From the NCBI RefSeq assembly GCF_905220365.1, contig NC_061124.1, forward strand, positions 6,760,501-6,824,500: a stretch of DNA of 64,000 bases, in the 5' to 3' direction. Below the pieces are notes generated by a model. It was given only the letters and a program-made list of their open reading frames with translations, searched no databases and was not told where the DNA came from. Position 1 is the stretch's first letter. Every line of letters begins with the position of its first letter. This document shows positions 25,301 to 35,960 of the stretch, piece by piece. The position numbers and the translations under genes were made by a program. This DNA is from Vanessa cardui. Its lineage: Eukaryota; Arthropoda; Insecta; Lepidoptera; Nymphalidae.

Positions 25301-26300
25301 AGCAGTGAATCCAGAGTGCACACTAGGTCCCTATTCCGTTTAGTCATGGGTAAACGTGGCAACCGTGGCCTAAGCTCAGCGGGAATGTCACGATACTCCC
25401 GAATCGCGTCCTCCAGTGCGCTCCTCAGTTGATCACTGTACTTACTTGTTGTAATAGCCATGTCACCCTCGCCCTCATCATCATGATCATGACATGGGCC
25501 CTGTGGTATTGCAGGAAGTGGTCCCTGTACCACGGGTTGTGACGGAGCGGAAGTGACACCGCCATTACACTGTTCTGAGCGAATTCGATCAAGCACGGTG
25601 TCACTCAGCCTGTTGTTACGCAGAATGACCCGCACCTGATCCGACAGTCGTTGAGCCGAGACGTTAATAGCTGGTTCAAGTGCCTGAAACATAGAGAGCA
25701 TCCTAACACGGTACGCCGTGAGGTTAGTTCCCCCCTCTGTAGCCCCATAGTATGCGCGCATGACATTTTCATTAATGGATTGTGTCCATCGCATGCGCTG
25801 CACACCACCACCGGAAGCGGGGACCCCGTTTGAGACCGGTTGGCCTCTGGCTCCCAAGCCCGTCGGTGGCCGGCGTCTCCCCGCTCGACGTACAGGTGTT
25901 GGCGACGTCGGCGGGGAGAAGTACTCGTCGCTCGAGCTCGACGCAGCTGCAGACATCAGATTATTTCCCTGTGCGGGGTCCTGTGCCTGTGAGGCGGAGC
26001 TGAGCGGCGGGTCCGGAGATGGATTGTTGTGCGCTCGTTGTCTGGCTCTTGTCAACATGATCTTAGATTTTTACATTATTTTTGTTTTGACACTGTCACT
26101 TTCATTTTCTGTATACTGTTGTTATATGTATGAACAATCATATTGGTATATAGGCATATTTTATTACTGTTGTATTTTATATACTGGTATTTTACTTTTT
26201 TATGTTTTAAAAGCAGATGTAGACTATTTCAAATAAATTTCTTTGAATAATTCTTTGACAGCCCAATTTTTTGCATGTTGACGTATGCGTTGGTTGCCAG
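22336..26300 (-). mobile_element. R4/Dong-like non-LTR retrotransposon, apparently full length
   Basis: About 3.97 kb on the - strand: a 5' UTR of about 240 bases (26300 to 26059), one uninterrupted ORF, and a 3' UTR of about 120 bases. TTA repeats border both sides on the + strand (22322-22335 and 26301-26320). Dong, the Bombyx relative with the same restriction-like endonuclease layout, is known to insert in TAA repeats. Class is from the protein; exact ends are inferred from the flanking microsatellite. Confidence 0.85.
22459..26058 (-). CDS. R4/Dong-like ORF: reverse transcriptase plus restriction-like endonuclease
   Basis: Intact 1199-residue protein, probably a self-contained retrotransposition enzyme: the endonuclease nicks the target and the RT copies the RNA onto it. 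RT motifs in order are SPGPDGLHSFW, WIDYKKAYDSVPH (D601), GIFQGDSLSP and LLYMDDLKLF (YMDD 706-709). After the thumb region comes a zinc-knuckle-like C1010-x8-H1019-x4-C1024 followed by HRHNQVAKIIH. The C-terminal PD-(D/E)xK type endonuclease shows KPDIVV (D1094), VDITIP (D1109) and following lysines. The conserved tail TARIVRKFLSLEP ends the protein. I see no zinc finger in the N-terminal 200 residues, which are Ser/Pro-rich. There is no stop or frameshift, so the copy is recent or still functional; expression is unknown. Confidence 0.93.
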   Translation of the reverse strand: MLTRARQRAHNNPSPDPPLSSASQAQDPAQGNNLMSAAASSSSDEYFSPPTSPTPVRRAGRRRPPTGLGARGQPVSNGVPASGGGVQRMRWTQSINENVMRAYYGATEGGTNLTAYRVRMLSMFQALEPAINVSAQRLSDQVRVILRNNRLSDTVLDRIRSEQCNGGVTSAPSQPVVQGPLPAIPQGPCHDHDDEGEGDMAITTSKYSDQLRSALEDAIREYRDIPAELRPRLPRLPMTKRNRDLVCTLDSLLADYFESSENLEDTHSILFCAAVAACRVAGVTFEDTERATRPKTVAPAWQSRIEKRINETRVLIGKLCCFKEGNTRPRVMRFVGRAFLGTGISPQEYPSHVVERIDFLKQKVYAWASRIRRYRRRVDRYYLNRMFQSDQRWVYRTWERLDEGVSDGCRPDDDATNTFWRNIWSVPVDHIEGDWMREVRQACEPLEAMGEISIASEDVAAAVRSVPNWKSPGPDGLHSFWLKWLRSSHECLASQFQSALESGSLPQFLTTGVTHLLHKSGSATDPKNYRPITCLPTVYKLLTSILRDKINSHIENNTILSVSQNGCRGGSRGTKELLLIDMTISQQVRRSRKSLSTCWIDYKKAYDSVPHTWLLRVLELYKLDTTLCSFLRSCMGQWRTVLRYPGCRTIHSNDGPIRIERGIFQGDSLSPLWFCLALNPLSTLLESSRLGYRLRRGGKVISHLLYMDDLKLFAPSDSQLVELLKVTETFSNSIRMEFGVDRCAVMHVKRGEIVESDGLQLSDSINFKSLSANESYKYLGMSEALGINVTDMKQSLQERFFGRLKKVLKSLLSGGNKVRAFNGWVMPVLMYSFGILKWTQKELDALDRRVRVLLTTYRMHHPRSSVMRLYIPRRCGGRGFLNAKTLHNREVYKLREYFLHTDLDMHRDVVTIDKGLTPLSLGKENWRKPVVLSTENRKEVWKSKELHGRFYRALHGPDVDFMASVSWLRFGNLFGETEGFVCAIMDEVIMTNNYRKYIVRDGTVDIYRACHTPGESLRHIISGCSRLANGEYLHRHNQVAKIIHQQLALRYGLVVSEVPYYRYVPDPVLENGHITLYWDRSIITDRTVVANKPDIVVIDRSERRTIIVDITIPHDENLVKAEKDKQIKYLDLAHEVVDMWDVDTAVIVPIVVSANGLMAKSLDQHLKRLSLGSWVKGLMQKAVLLGTARIVRKFLSLEP

Positions 26301-26320
26301 TTATTATTATTATTATTATT
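26301..26320 (+). repeat. (TTA)n microsatellite, distal half of target tract
   Basis: About seven TTA units abut the 5' end of the Dong-like element; the proximal half is at 22322-22335. Confidence 0.85.
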
Positions 26321-26321
26321 A

Positions 26322-26600
26322 GTAGAAGTCCAAGTGGCAGTTTGTGCAAGCCCGTCTGGGTAGGTACCACCCACTAATCAGTTATTCTACCGCCAAATAA
26401 CAGGTTCAGGTTTGAAGGGCGAGTGAGCCAGTGTAACTACAGGCACAAGGGACATAAAATCTTAGTTCCAAAGGTTGGTGGCACATTGACGATGTAAAGA
26501 ATACTTAATATTTTTTACAGAGTCATTGTCTATGGGTGATGGTGACCACTTACCATCAGGTGGCCCATATCCTCGTCCACCAACCTATAACATGAAAAAA
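26322..26600 (+). repeat. Repeat family C, near-complete copy 1
   Basis: The family C body: GCCCGTCTGGGTAGGTACCA, 'ccactaatcagttattctaccgcc', 'tttgaagggcgagtgagccagtgtaactac', 'ttggtggcacattgacgatgtaa', 'gtcattgtctatgggtga' and 'ggtgaccacttaccatcaggtgg'. About 270 bases, no coding capacity, widespread in Lepidoptera; class not assigned. Confidence 0.85.
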
Positions 26601-27309
26601 AACTACTACAAAGACAAATGTATAAGAACATATGTATATATCATTTAAACATTATTTGCTCTAGCAGAATAAGATAAGGTTATTCTTTTCATAATGATTA
26701 ATTATTATTATTTGTAAGAAAACTCCCGGAGTGATTTTTTTTTCCTAAGTTTGAGTCATACAGTGGTCTTAATTTATGTGGGCTAAAGCCGCGAGCTACT
26801 GTGTATTATTATAAGAGAATGAGAAAAGTTATGGGCTGCGTAATCGTCCTTGTACACACATTTGCGGTCTTGGCAAGGAAATCCTTGAGCATTTGCCGCC
26901 TTTGCCGGGTATATAAGCTCGTACTCATCCGTGCGAAGCCATGGACGGAAGAACACTCGAAGAGAAAGTATTTGCCCAAAAAAGAATAACTTATACAAAT
27001 ATTAATTAATATTTATATAAACATATATAATTGAATTATTATAATTATTAAATAAATACTTAATAATATTATCATATCATTGTACATTACAGAAAATACT
27101 CAAGACTAAATTACATTCATTAATTTTTGAATTACGAATTTCAATAATTCATTTAAACTTATTATACTTTTTTCCAAGGAACACGATTAAGAAGAGATTT
27201 AAGCAAAAATGCTGACAATCATTTTCACTTACTTCAATTTCGCGACAGTTTTATTTTCTATCCTTAAACTTAATCAGTTTGTTGGTTATGCAGACATTTT
27301 TTTTATTGG
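26601..27309. other. Intergenic, nothing recognised
   Basis: AT-rich; short overlapping open frames near 26783-26998 on both strands without motifs. Confidence 0.45.
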
Positions 27310-27720
27310 AAAACGCGTTTCCCGCATGAAGTGAGAGGTATGTGGGACTCACCGGTAACGAAGTGCAATACCAAAAAACCAACGATACTTTCGCCGTTCC
27401 TTTCAGAGACGCTCTACAGTCCATGTAGATTGGCCCGCTTATGGGTCTCCAATCTAGAAGGGTTCCTAGAGTACAGAGAGCCGTTTTAGTCACTGCAACG
27501 CTTACAGCGGGGGGAGAAGGTACGCTTAGCGTTGATATCTTATCTGTGGTATTCTTTAACGGAGCGAGTCAACGGGAGCACTCCCCTCACACGCCCTCTC
27601 CGCAGCCTCATCACGAAGATTTCACAGGAAACCTTCTTCTAGTATATCTCAGATTGATGTCCAGCAAAGAAATCATCAATGGTTGATCGACCTGCTCTGA
27701 GCCCGTACTGAGTCGGAAAG
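27310..27720. other. GC-shifted block, probable transposon fragment
   Basis: Composition rises to near 50% GC inside AT-rich DNA. It holds two partly overlapping open frames (about 80 codons on each strand) with no family motif that I recognise. It looks like a fragment of a GC-richer LINE or similar element rather than a host exon. Confidence 0.35.
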
Positions 27721-28620
27721 TCAACTATATTGTGCTGAAGATAATAATAACAAATAATAATCTGGATTCAATTCAGTTTATTATTTATTTTTTACTTCAT
27801 TTATCAAGTAAAAGCTTGTTTTAAAATAGGTTTTAACTCGGAAACTTATCGTATGAGTACCGTATCAAATTTTCGTAAATAATATGCAATCGTATCAACT
27901 CGTAACATTTGTTTTGAAACAATTAGCGTACAACTTTGAGATCTTGTTATGATATTGTTTGTTTTCAACACAATAAGCCGTGTTCAAGTGTATTAGATTA
28001 TTTTAAGTGAGGTGCACTTAAGATCTTCTATCAGTAGCGTTAGTAAGAGTTTGCTTCGAGTCGCAATCGTGAAATGTTGAAAACCGAATCAGGGTAAGAC
28101 GCCATTTTGACGAATGTGGTTTAATCTTAATTATTAAAATTTATGTCTTATTTATTTTCTTTTTTTTTTGCAAATATAGATAACAAATTTGAACTCAATA
28201 AACATTAATCCGTCCGTACGTGAGGCTTATTATATTTTCTCGTTTATTTATTTTGCATGATATGTTTACGCGTTCGTGTGTGAAAGACCCGTCAATTGTT
28301 ATTTTCGTTTCAAAGCAACATCGAGTGGAATATTTTGTGTAACAATAACAATACTCTGTTACGACTTCACACAAATAAAATAAAATTTGTTTTACTTGAT
28401 ACTGAATTATGAAAAGGCTTAAAAATTATAAATGATAAATGTTATGAAGTCTTAACAATGATATTCTAATAAACAGATATGCATATAGTTATATCCATAC
28501 TAAACAACAGAAAAAAGTGTGCCGCGCCGGGGACCGTTTATTTTAGTTTATTTTTACATTTCGTTAAAAGTAAATAGGATAGCTTGATAAAAACAATAAG
28601 TAAAAGGGATAACTAGATGT
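27721..28620. other. Intergenic, nothing recognised
   Basis: AT-rich, no signal. Confidence 0.5.
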
Positions 28621-28630
28621 TTTAATGACG

Positions 28631-28720
28631 CAAAACGTATTACTACGTAATTATGATGTATTATAACGTATTACTACGTAAAACGACTAAAGGAAAACGT
28701 CCCAATTAGGACGTTTTCTA
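28631..28720. repeat. Short direct repeat followed by a perfect hairpin
   Basis: ACGTATTACTACGTAA occurs at about 28635 and again at about 28667. Just after it, GAAAACGTCC (28693-28702) pairs perfectly with GGACGTTTTC (28709-28718) around CAATTA. No coding sequence nearby; nature unknown. Confidence 0.75.
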
Positions 28721-29404
28721 GTCTTCACTTATTGCGCCTTAATAACATATCTGTTTACTAGAACATCATTGGGTCTTAAATGCCCCGTAATAAATAAAAA
28801 AATAATGTCGCAGCCATCGTGTTAATATACTAGAAGGGTTATTAATATCAGTAGTAATTTATCGTATTGATTACACTACGGTAAGTTTTCACGTACGCTA
28901 AATGAACATACATGTATTTTCTAAGACTACTCACAATATTGAAATGGAATTAAACACAAATCAACGGAACAATGTATACATAAAGTATGATATCAATGAA
29001 ATTATATTATCGCGATATATTACAAGAATTACTTTAATCATAAAATTACGCGCTCAAAGAGAAAATATTTTCTTTTTCATATCAATATTCGCCGACTCGA
29101 GTCGCTGCGGACGTGTTGGAACATTTCAATAAATCAGAAAAGGTCGTATTGATTTCAATAATAAGAATATTTTTCTTTTCACTCTACTCACTCACTCACT
29201 CAGTGTGTGTTATACATAACTTTTTTATTCATTTATTTATTAATTAGTGAAATTAGTTCAATTTCATTAAGTTATTTAGACCGAATTGTTGTCTGTTTAA
29301 ACTTTAATATTTGTCATTTGTACAAGACACCTGTTCTATATATGTATATATGAATCGTAATGTATATGTTAATTATCTATTCCGATGTTATATAAATAAA
29401 CTAT
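28721..29404. other. Intergenic, nothing recognised
   Basis: AT-rich. The frame at 28902-29132 has no motif. Confidence 0.5.
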
Positions 29405-29419
29405 ACTTTATATTCTTAT

Positions 29420-29700
29420 TTTTAGGGTTCCGTAGTATTAGGAACTCTTATAGTTTCGTCATGTCTGTCCGTCTGTCTGTCCTGGCTCGTTCTCCGCCGT
29501 TTCTGCACCGATTGCCACGCAAAATTGGTGGAGAGATGTATACTGATAATCCAAAAATAGTTTTTTAAAATTATCGAAAAATAATCATTTTTACCCTCCT
29601 CCCCCCTAACTTTTGAAATACTATTACAATAATTCTGAAAAAAATGAGCTGTATACCTGCAAGTAAGTACTTTCAACGAAAACTATAGCGGACTCTGTAT
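29420..29700 (+). repeat. Transposon-like repeat (TAGGGTTCCGTA type)
   Basis: Begins TAGGGTTCCGTAGTATTAGG, then 'aactcttatagtttcgtcatgtctgtccgtctgtctgtc'. This start is familiar from a common lepidopteran repeat. The 3' limit is unclear. Confidence 0.5.
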
Positions 29701-29924
29701 CATACATAGTTATTTTTATATAAATCGAACAACTTATGACGTGCTAATAAATGGTAATGAATGGAAATAACTACCTTCAAATTATGAAAATAAGTAGGAA
29801 TGTTACATATCTATATACAGAAGTGGGCCAGGGTAGAAATAGAGTATTTCATATGTCATGTGCGTGTCCGACACGCTCTTGAACCTTTTTTTTAAATGTG
29901 AATCCTTACATTACATCATAGCTT

Positions 29925-30050
29925 CTAAGGTTGGCGTATTGGCCAAGGATTGATTATTATTTACTAGAGTGCATTGGCCCAACACACATAAATTTTGATC
30001 TAGGGTTGGTGGTGACCACTTACCCTCAGATAGCCCATTTACATATACTA
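29925..30050 (+). repeat. Repeat family C, 3' fragment
   Basis: 'ctaaggttggcgtattgg' and GGTTGGTGGTGACCACTTAC followed by 'cctcagatagcccat' match the 3' part of family C. Confidence 0.6.
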
Positions 30051-30477
30051 TTTATTTATTTGCATCACGTAATATTTAAGCTGCTTCAAATCCAATGGTT
30101 GATCCTGTGTTACCTATGTGGTTGTTATATTGTCATGTAAAGCTGAAAAATGTAAGTGAAAGGAAAAGCCTGTTATAGATCCAGTAAGCAACCTCCTTTC
30201 CTCATACAATAGAGATTCAAAGTTTATTCCACCAAAATGATCCGCTGCAGGTTCATTTATTTCATATATATGTTAGAGAATTTGATCAAATGCGAAAAAT
30301 TTCTTTATAATAGTTTCCTTAACGAGAGAATTACTTAATATCCAAATTAATACTCAATATTCGAAAACAAGATATATTTATTCAAGTAAGCTCTTTTTGA
30401 GTTAAATGTAAAGAACAAACAAGAAACTTAGTATTTGCCCTTTCGACCATTCCAATTACAGTTTTTAAATAAAGTAT
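30051..30477. other. Intergenic, nothing recognised
   Basis: AT-rich. Confidence 0.45.
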
Positions 30478-30573
30478 TCAGAGTCAGAAAACCTTCGTCG
30501 GTTTTCAAATTAATTACTTTATCAAGTTTTCAACTCTTAGTACCTTTTGAATCTAAACATCAAATCATTGCGT
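30478..30573 (+). repeat. Short interspersed repeat D, copy 1
   Basis: Shares about 85 bases with 61690-61776: 'cagagt.agaaaaccttc', 'gttttcaaatt.att.cttt', 'aactcttagtaccttttgaatct.aacatcaa'. Confidence 0.75.
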
Positions 30574-31377
30574 CGCAATATGTCATTCTCAATTGGTAAA
30601 GCAGATTATTGCTCACACTGTGCACACGAAAATAGATCTTAAGGCGACGAACCTTCTCTTACCCCCACTGTAAAATTAAATTGATGTATGTCCTGCCTAG
30701 AAATCAACAAAAAGATAGTCCATTTAGATTGAACTCACTGATTCGAACCTCGATTAACGAGTAATCATCAGCTCAGGGTTCAATCATAAATAATTATAAT
30801 GGTACGTGTAATATGGAAATTTGATTCAAATAGTTGAATATTCAATTACTGCTGGGAAAGAATATTTAAATTTCACACACATACGATTTAGACTGCTTAC
30901 CGTTCGTTGTATTTTATAGAATAAATTATGGTATTTGAAGGCAATTAAATTAAATTTGGAAAATTTGATTGGGAGATCCGGTTTCTGAAGCTAGATTGTA
31001 GCTAGCTAGTTAGGTTCAAAATCCCGGTAAAGCCAGTTAAAAATATTCAGTTAATTTGGTCAAAAAGTGTCAAAAAGGTCAGCCGAGTTATAAATGTGTA
31101 CATTCGTGTGCCATAATGTTTCGAAATAGAGATTGCACATATCATTATAAAAATAATTTCCTAAGCAGTTGGCTAGAATGTGATGATTAGTGCATACTCG
31201 TGTTGTTCGGAATACATCATTAGTAAATATTGAGTCAGTTCTCTCCGAAATATTAAATCTTAGGTGATATAGGATACTGTATAGATATTTTTTTTAGGTA
31301 ATTAAATCATATAAAGTTGTAATTTTAGGTAAAAAGCAAATAAAAAACATTTTTGCGAACTTAGACATACATATAAT
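30574..31377. other. Intergenic, nothing recognised
   Basis: AT-rich. Confidence 0.45.
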
Positions 31378-31640
31378 GGGTGGTAGGGCTTTGCGCAAGC
31401 CCGCCTGGGTAGGTACCATCCACTCATCAGATATTCTACCGCTAAACAACAGTAGGCAGTATTGTTGTGTTCCAGTTTGAAGGATGAGTGAGCCAGCCAG
31501 CCAGACACAAGGGACATAGCATCTTAGTTGTAGTCTTAGAATAGTTAATATTTCTTACAGCGTCATTGTCTATGGGCGATGGTGACCACTTACCATCAGG
31601 TGGCCCATATGCTCGTCCGCCAACCTATTCCATAAAAAAT
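31378..31640 (+). repeat. Repeat family C, near-complete copy 2
   Basis: Begins GGGTGGTAGGGCTTTGCGCA and follows the family C order to CCACTTACCATCAGGTGGCC and 'ccgccaacctattccataaa'. Confidence 0.85.
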
Positions 31641-32326
31641 ATTGTATAAAAATACTACGAGCATGGGATCTATAGCGAATTTTCGCAATATCATTATAAT
31701 GGTATCCCTAAGGTTCATGTAAATTTTCAGCTTCTTGGGAATTTATACAGGGGGTGCCATTATTCGGGCCAACTTGACCGGAATCGTATATAAATAAAAT
31801 TTCGGCATCTAGATTAACATAAATGATAAATGATCAATGAAATGGTATAAAAAATATTCTCTATTAATGGTCACCCTAAGGTACGGAGACTTAAATCAAC
31901 CTTTTTTAAAAGTCTAAATGTAAACCTTATTGGAAATACTGCCATCAGATATACAACCAGCCTAAATCGATATTCATTCAAATTCTTTTGCTCCCGGTCT
32001 CGAGTCAAATAACATTTAAATCACCTTAAGCGACTATTTGAGTTGATCCCGGTACTCTTTGATGTTATTTATCGTATAAAAACTAAATAAAAGAAATCTT
32101 GTTTACCTTCTTATTATAATCTAAACCCTCACTCCCGCATATAAAATAAGAACGTACCAAAACATAAACAAAAACAGTATATATTTACTTAAATAATATA
32201 AACTAGTGGGTCTCTCGCAAAAGTCTTTCAAACTTATGACAGATTTTGTTTTTTTTTTTTCATTTCTTTGTAAACTGCAAGTCACTAATTTTTACATTTG
32301 GCGCCAAAATGATGAAACCTATTTTT
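31641..32326. other. Intergenic, nothing recognised
   Basis: AT-rich. Confidence 0.45.
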
Positions 32327-32464
32327 TAAGCGACTTCAAAGAAAGGAGTGATCGTATGTAAATATTTCTACATTTTGTTTTTCACACAAAATCGTCCGAC
32401 TTCTACAATACGTTTTTAAATTAAATTATGTTATGTTACTTTTTGGTGATCACTTTGAAGTCGG
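32327..32464. repeat. Small inverted-repeat element with CGACTTCAAA ends
   Basis: Left CGACTTCAAAG (32331-32341) and right CTTTGAAGTCG (32453-32463) are inverted; 'gtgatc' also lies inside both ends. The terminal motif is shared with the larger element at 43187-44014. Confidence 0.5.
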
Positions 32465-33511
32465 TGTTATTTTTAAAAAAATATATTTTATCAATCATTT
32501 TTTTTAATTAAAAATAGAATTTTATTTCACATTAGTTCAAATGGTATTGGAGTTTATCGAAAACAATTTCCTTTAATTTTGTATATATTTTTAATTTTTT
32601 TTCTTAAACTTCCATAGCGTCGCTCTCTAACCGGCCAGTAACTTTTTCAAAAGAAATTATTTGTTAATTCGTAATAATTTAGTAAATGCCATCGAGAATT
32701 CTCTTAATTTTCTGCAAATCTACGGCTGTCCGGCACTGTTACGGCAGCCCTTTAAAATAAGATCATAACCAGTCTTCTACGTGCAGCTCCCATAATCACT
32801 GGGACAAAGATCGGCTTACGCTATTAATATATAGGTAAGATATATTCATATATTCTATCCGATTTGAATTTAGAATTTTAATGACATTTGTTATAATTTT
32901 TCAGCCATTTAATCAAACCTTATTATATTTACAATTACTATTCTTTTATTCACTAAGTGGTACTAATAAAAAGAAATGTTTTTCCTTAAAATCTTACGAA
33001 ATGAATCTGTTTTTTTTCATTTGACGTTATCGGCTTTTAACCGCGATAAACTATTTCACTGAACTGAAAGCAAAAAGTGCTTCGACCATTACACCGCCTC
33101 CTTTTCGTTCAATACTTCGTTTAAAAATACTTTAAAATAATAGCAACAATATTTTTGTCTAAAACAAATTAAAAAAAACGCGCCTATAAAGTATTTCTAG
33201 AGTTAATTATTTCGATGTTTATAAATATTTTTAATGTAAATAACATTGGATTTTGATGAAGTTCAAATAAAAGGCGGACTTAATGCCTTAGGGCACCCAT
33301 TACCAGTCGAGCTAAATAAAAATTTAACGAAAGACTTGAAAAACAATGATAGAAAAATATACATTTACGGTAATGTTAATAATAAAAAGTAATGGACTCA
33401 AAAAATAGCAGTGAATTATTGAAAAATTTCCTTTGTGTTTCATGGCATATTTGCGTTCAAGCTGCCTCCATGCATAAATTATATTTCCAAAACGAATCGA
33501 ACTGACGTCAA
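32465..33511. other. Intergenic, nothing recognised
   Basis: AT-rich. Confidence 0.45.
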
Positions 33512-33778
33512 TCTATATATTAATATTATAAATGTGAAAGTAACTGTCTGTCTGTCACACTTTCATGACTAATTTGATATGAAACAAACTTTAATTCCAA
33601 GAAAGGACATTGGCTACTTTTTTGCCTAAAACATGACCACCCATACCCTTAAACTCAAGCGAGGCCGCCTTATGCTTTAATATCCCAATGGTAGCAAGGT
33701 TATAGATAAGAAAATAGTATAACCCATCCTACCACCCGCCTCACCTGACACGCGGTCAAAAACGCAGGCATAAACTAG
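33512..33778 (+). mobile_element. Small non-autonomous Helitron
   Basis: Starts A|TCTATATATTAATATTATA with 'aatgtgaaagtaactgtctgtctgtc', a typical lepidopteran Helitron 5' end. It ends 'cataaaCTAG|T' (CTAG at 33775-33778). 267 bases, non-coding. Confidence 0.75.
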
Positions 33779-35246
33779 TACTATAATTTCCAAAAAATCA
33801 AACGAATCTTCATAATTTCCTTTTATAAAATATTCAATTAAAAATTTTGAAAAAGGAATGTGTTCGATATACTAACCTATCCACAAAACATAAATCGTGC
33901 CAGGTACTGACATGGCCTTTCTACTCATGAGGGAACCGTCATATTTTGATCAGCATAATGCAATTTACGACTGACAGTTATAAGCGAAATGGGACATTGT
34001 TTATGGTACTCTGACGTGTTTCGCCGAAGATAACGATATTAAATGGACAAATTATTGCCGGAGATAGTAAACCACTAAATTGAAACCATTTAACAGCTTG
34101 CTATCGCGTCACCCTGATTTTGTTAGGGTACAATAGACAAGAATATTGTAATAATATTAAATAATCATAATATTTCATACTCGAAAGAATTTTCCAGATA
34201 AATCGATGACTGTATATAGTAAGACCTCTTTGCTATACCCATAGACACTGATGGTGATGATGTCTATGATTTGATGATTGATGAGATGATTTGAAGAATA
34301 CAAAAAATATTAAATATGATATAATGCATATCAAAACAAATGCTACCTTACTAATACTTTTTTTTTAAGTGTGCCAAGAACATAATAAATATCCTCCCCT
34401 AATGCAATTATAATATATATATTTTTTTTCGAATTTAATTGATGATTGAAAGAATTACATCAATTTATATATATCACCCAATGCCCCGTTTACCCGCTAC
34501 ACAATGGTTATTATCAGGGTCGTTTGTGTTTTACTAAGGGGTCATTACTTACCTCGGAGGTTACCTTACCTCCACAGCTATCAAGTAAAACAATAGAGAT
34601 CACAACATATTTTATTAGAATTTCATAATGAATTTTGAATCGTCATTTTAGAAAATCGATTTAGATTTAAATTTTGGTAGCAGTTATAAGTTTAATTTTA
34701 CCGAAAAGAACCGACAAGTAACTTGGGAGTTACTCTCTTTCGGTTCATAAATTACAAAAGTAAAATGAACTCTTTAATTAACTTAAATTAAGCATTTAAA
34801 AATCGAAATTTCGGATTCGAACTGACAATGTTGAATTAGCATCCAAGTAATCTATCCACTATACCAACTAGATTAATTAAATATTAAAAATTTCTTCGAA
34901 CAATTGATTCCAATTGTCATGAAAAAAACAAATAGTTTTGAAATAAATTCGAAGTTATAAAAAAAAGAAATTAAATAATTAAAAGGCAGTTCAGCGAAAG
35001 TAAATTGGGACACACGAATTGTTAACAGCAACAAATGAAACTAACGGCTGTATTCCGATTTCAATTACATAGAAAAATAAAACTGCCCGTGAATTGGTTT
35101 TCTATCTTTTAATATTTGAAAAATAGAATAAATAATGTTTTAACATAACGATTTTATAAAAAAATAATTATTAAGTAGTCTATAATCAATCTATATTTTT
35201 CTTCTTCTCTCTCCGATACAATATATAGAATTGATCAGACAAAAAA
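33779..35246. other. Intergenic, nothing recognised
   Basis: AT-rich; TGAT/GATG-rich simple sequence near 34245-34300. Confidence 0.45.
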
Positions 35247-35507
35247 AAAATTGTGGCGCGTAGAGTAACAAGAGGTAATTGTATATAACGGAGCAGCATG
35301 TCTGAGCCAGTTTTTAAAAAACATGACGTCAGCTATGCTGACGTTACGAGTGTCAGAGTTTCGGTCTTAAACCATCTTCGGTGGTATGAAATAAAACTCA
35401 GGAAATAATCCTCTCTGATTTATTCCAATATGAGACGGTCCGATCGATCCGACGGCTCGACCAAGTCTATCGATACCGGCGGACGCTTGGTCTTTTATAA
35501 CAAAAAT
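35247..35507 (+). mobile_element. Solo LTR (251 bp) with 5-bp duplication
   Basis: The unit 35252-35502 begins TGT and ends ACA and is flanked by AAAAT at 35247-35251 and 35503-35507. Inside, in LTR order, are a TATA box TATATAA (35282-35288) and an AATAAA signal (35390-35395) about 100 bases downstream. Composition is richer in GC than the flanks. A 10-bp stem hairpin containing TGACGTCA lies at 35324-35346. No internal retroelement region adjoins it, so it is a recombined solo LTR. The class (gypsy or BEL) cannot be told from this. Confidence 0.6.
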
Positions 35508-35789
35508 AGGTGGGTAGACTTATTCACTCAAGATAAAAGTTGTTTACAAACATTAAAATATTTGAGACTAATTTAACCTTTCACAATTCACTACAAATTA
35601 TTAATTTAACAATAAAACAGTTTTAAATTATTAAAATAATCATTTCTGGAGACGCGTTTTTCTTAAATTCGTGGTTTCGCGCCGACATATATATTGTAAA
35701 TGATAAAAAAGCGTGGAATTAATACCTTGTGACTTCCAGGCAGGATACATTGCATACATATATAATTGTATTTAACTAATATGATTATA

Positions 35790-35960
35790 TTTTTTAAATG
35801 TCGAAAAAGGGTAACTACTGAGTTTCTTGTCGGTTCTTGAGGGTAGAATCTACTTTCCGAACCGGTGGTAACTTCACTTAATTGTTAAATGACGATTCAG
35901 AAGTGCTTGTTAAAGGCCACTTGAGTAAAGTTTATTTTGATTTTGATTTTTGATACTTAG
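35790..35960 (+). repeat. LINE 3' UTR fragment
   Basis: 'gtaactactgagtttcttg', CGGTTCTTGAGGGTAGAATC, 'ccgaaccggtggtaactt', 'gagtaaagtttattttgattttgattttt'. This is the common lepidopteran LINE 3' end with a short terminal repeat tail. Relatives at 48335-48485 and 49390-49560. Confidence 0.7.

Noticed and set aside
22921..26236. Many open frames on the + strand across 22.8-26.2 kb
   Set aside because: They are antisense or shifted shadows of the intact Dong-like ORF, whose GC-rich codons keep other frames open.
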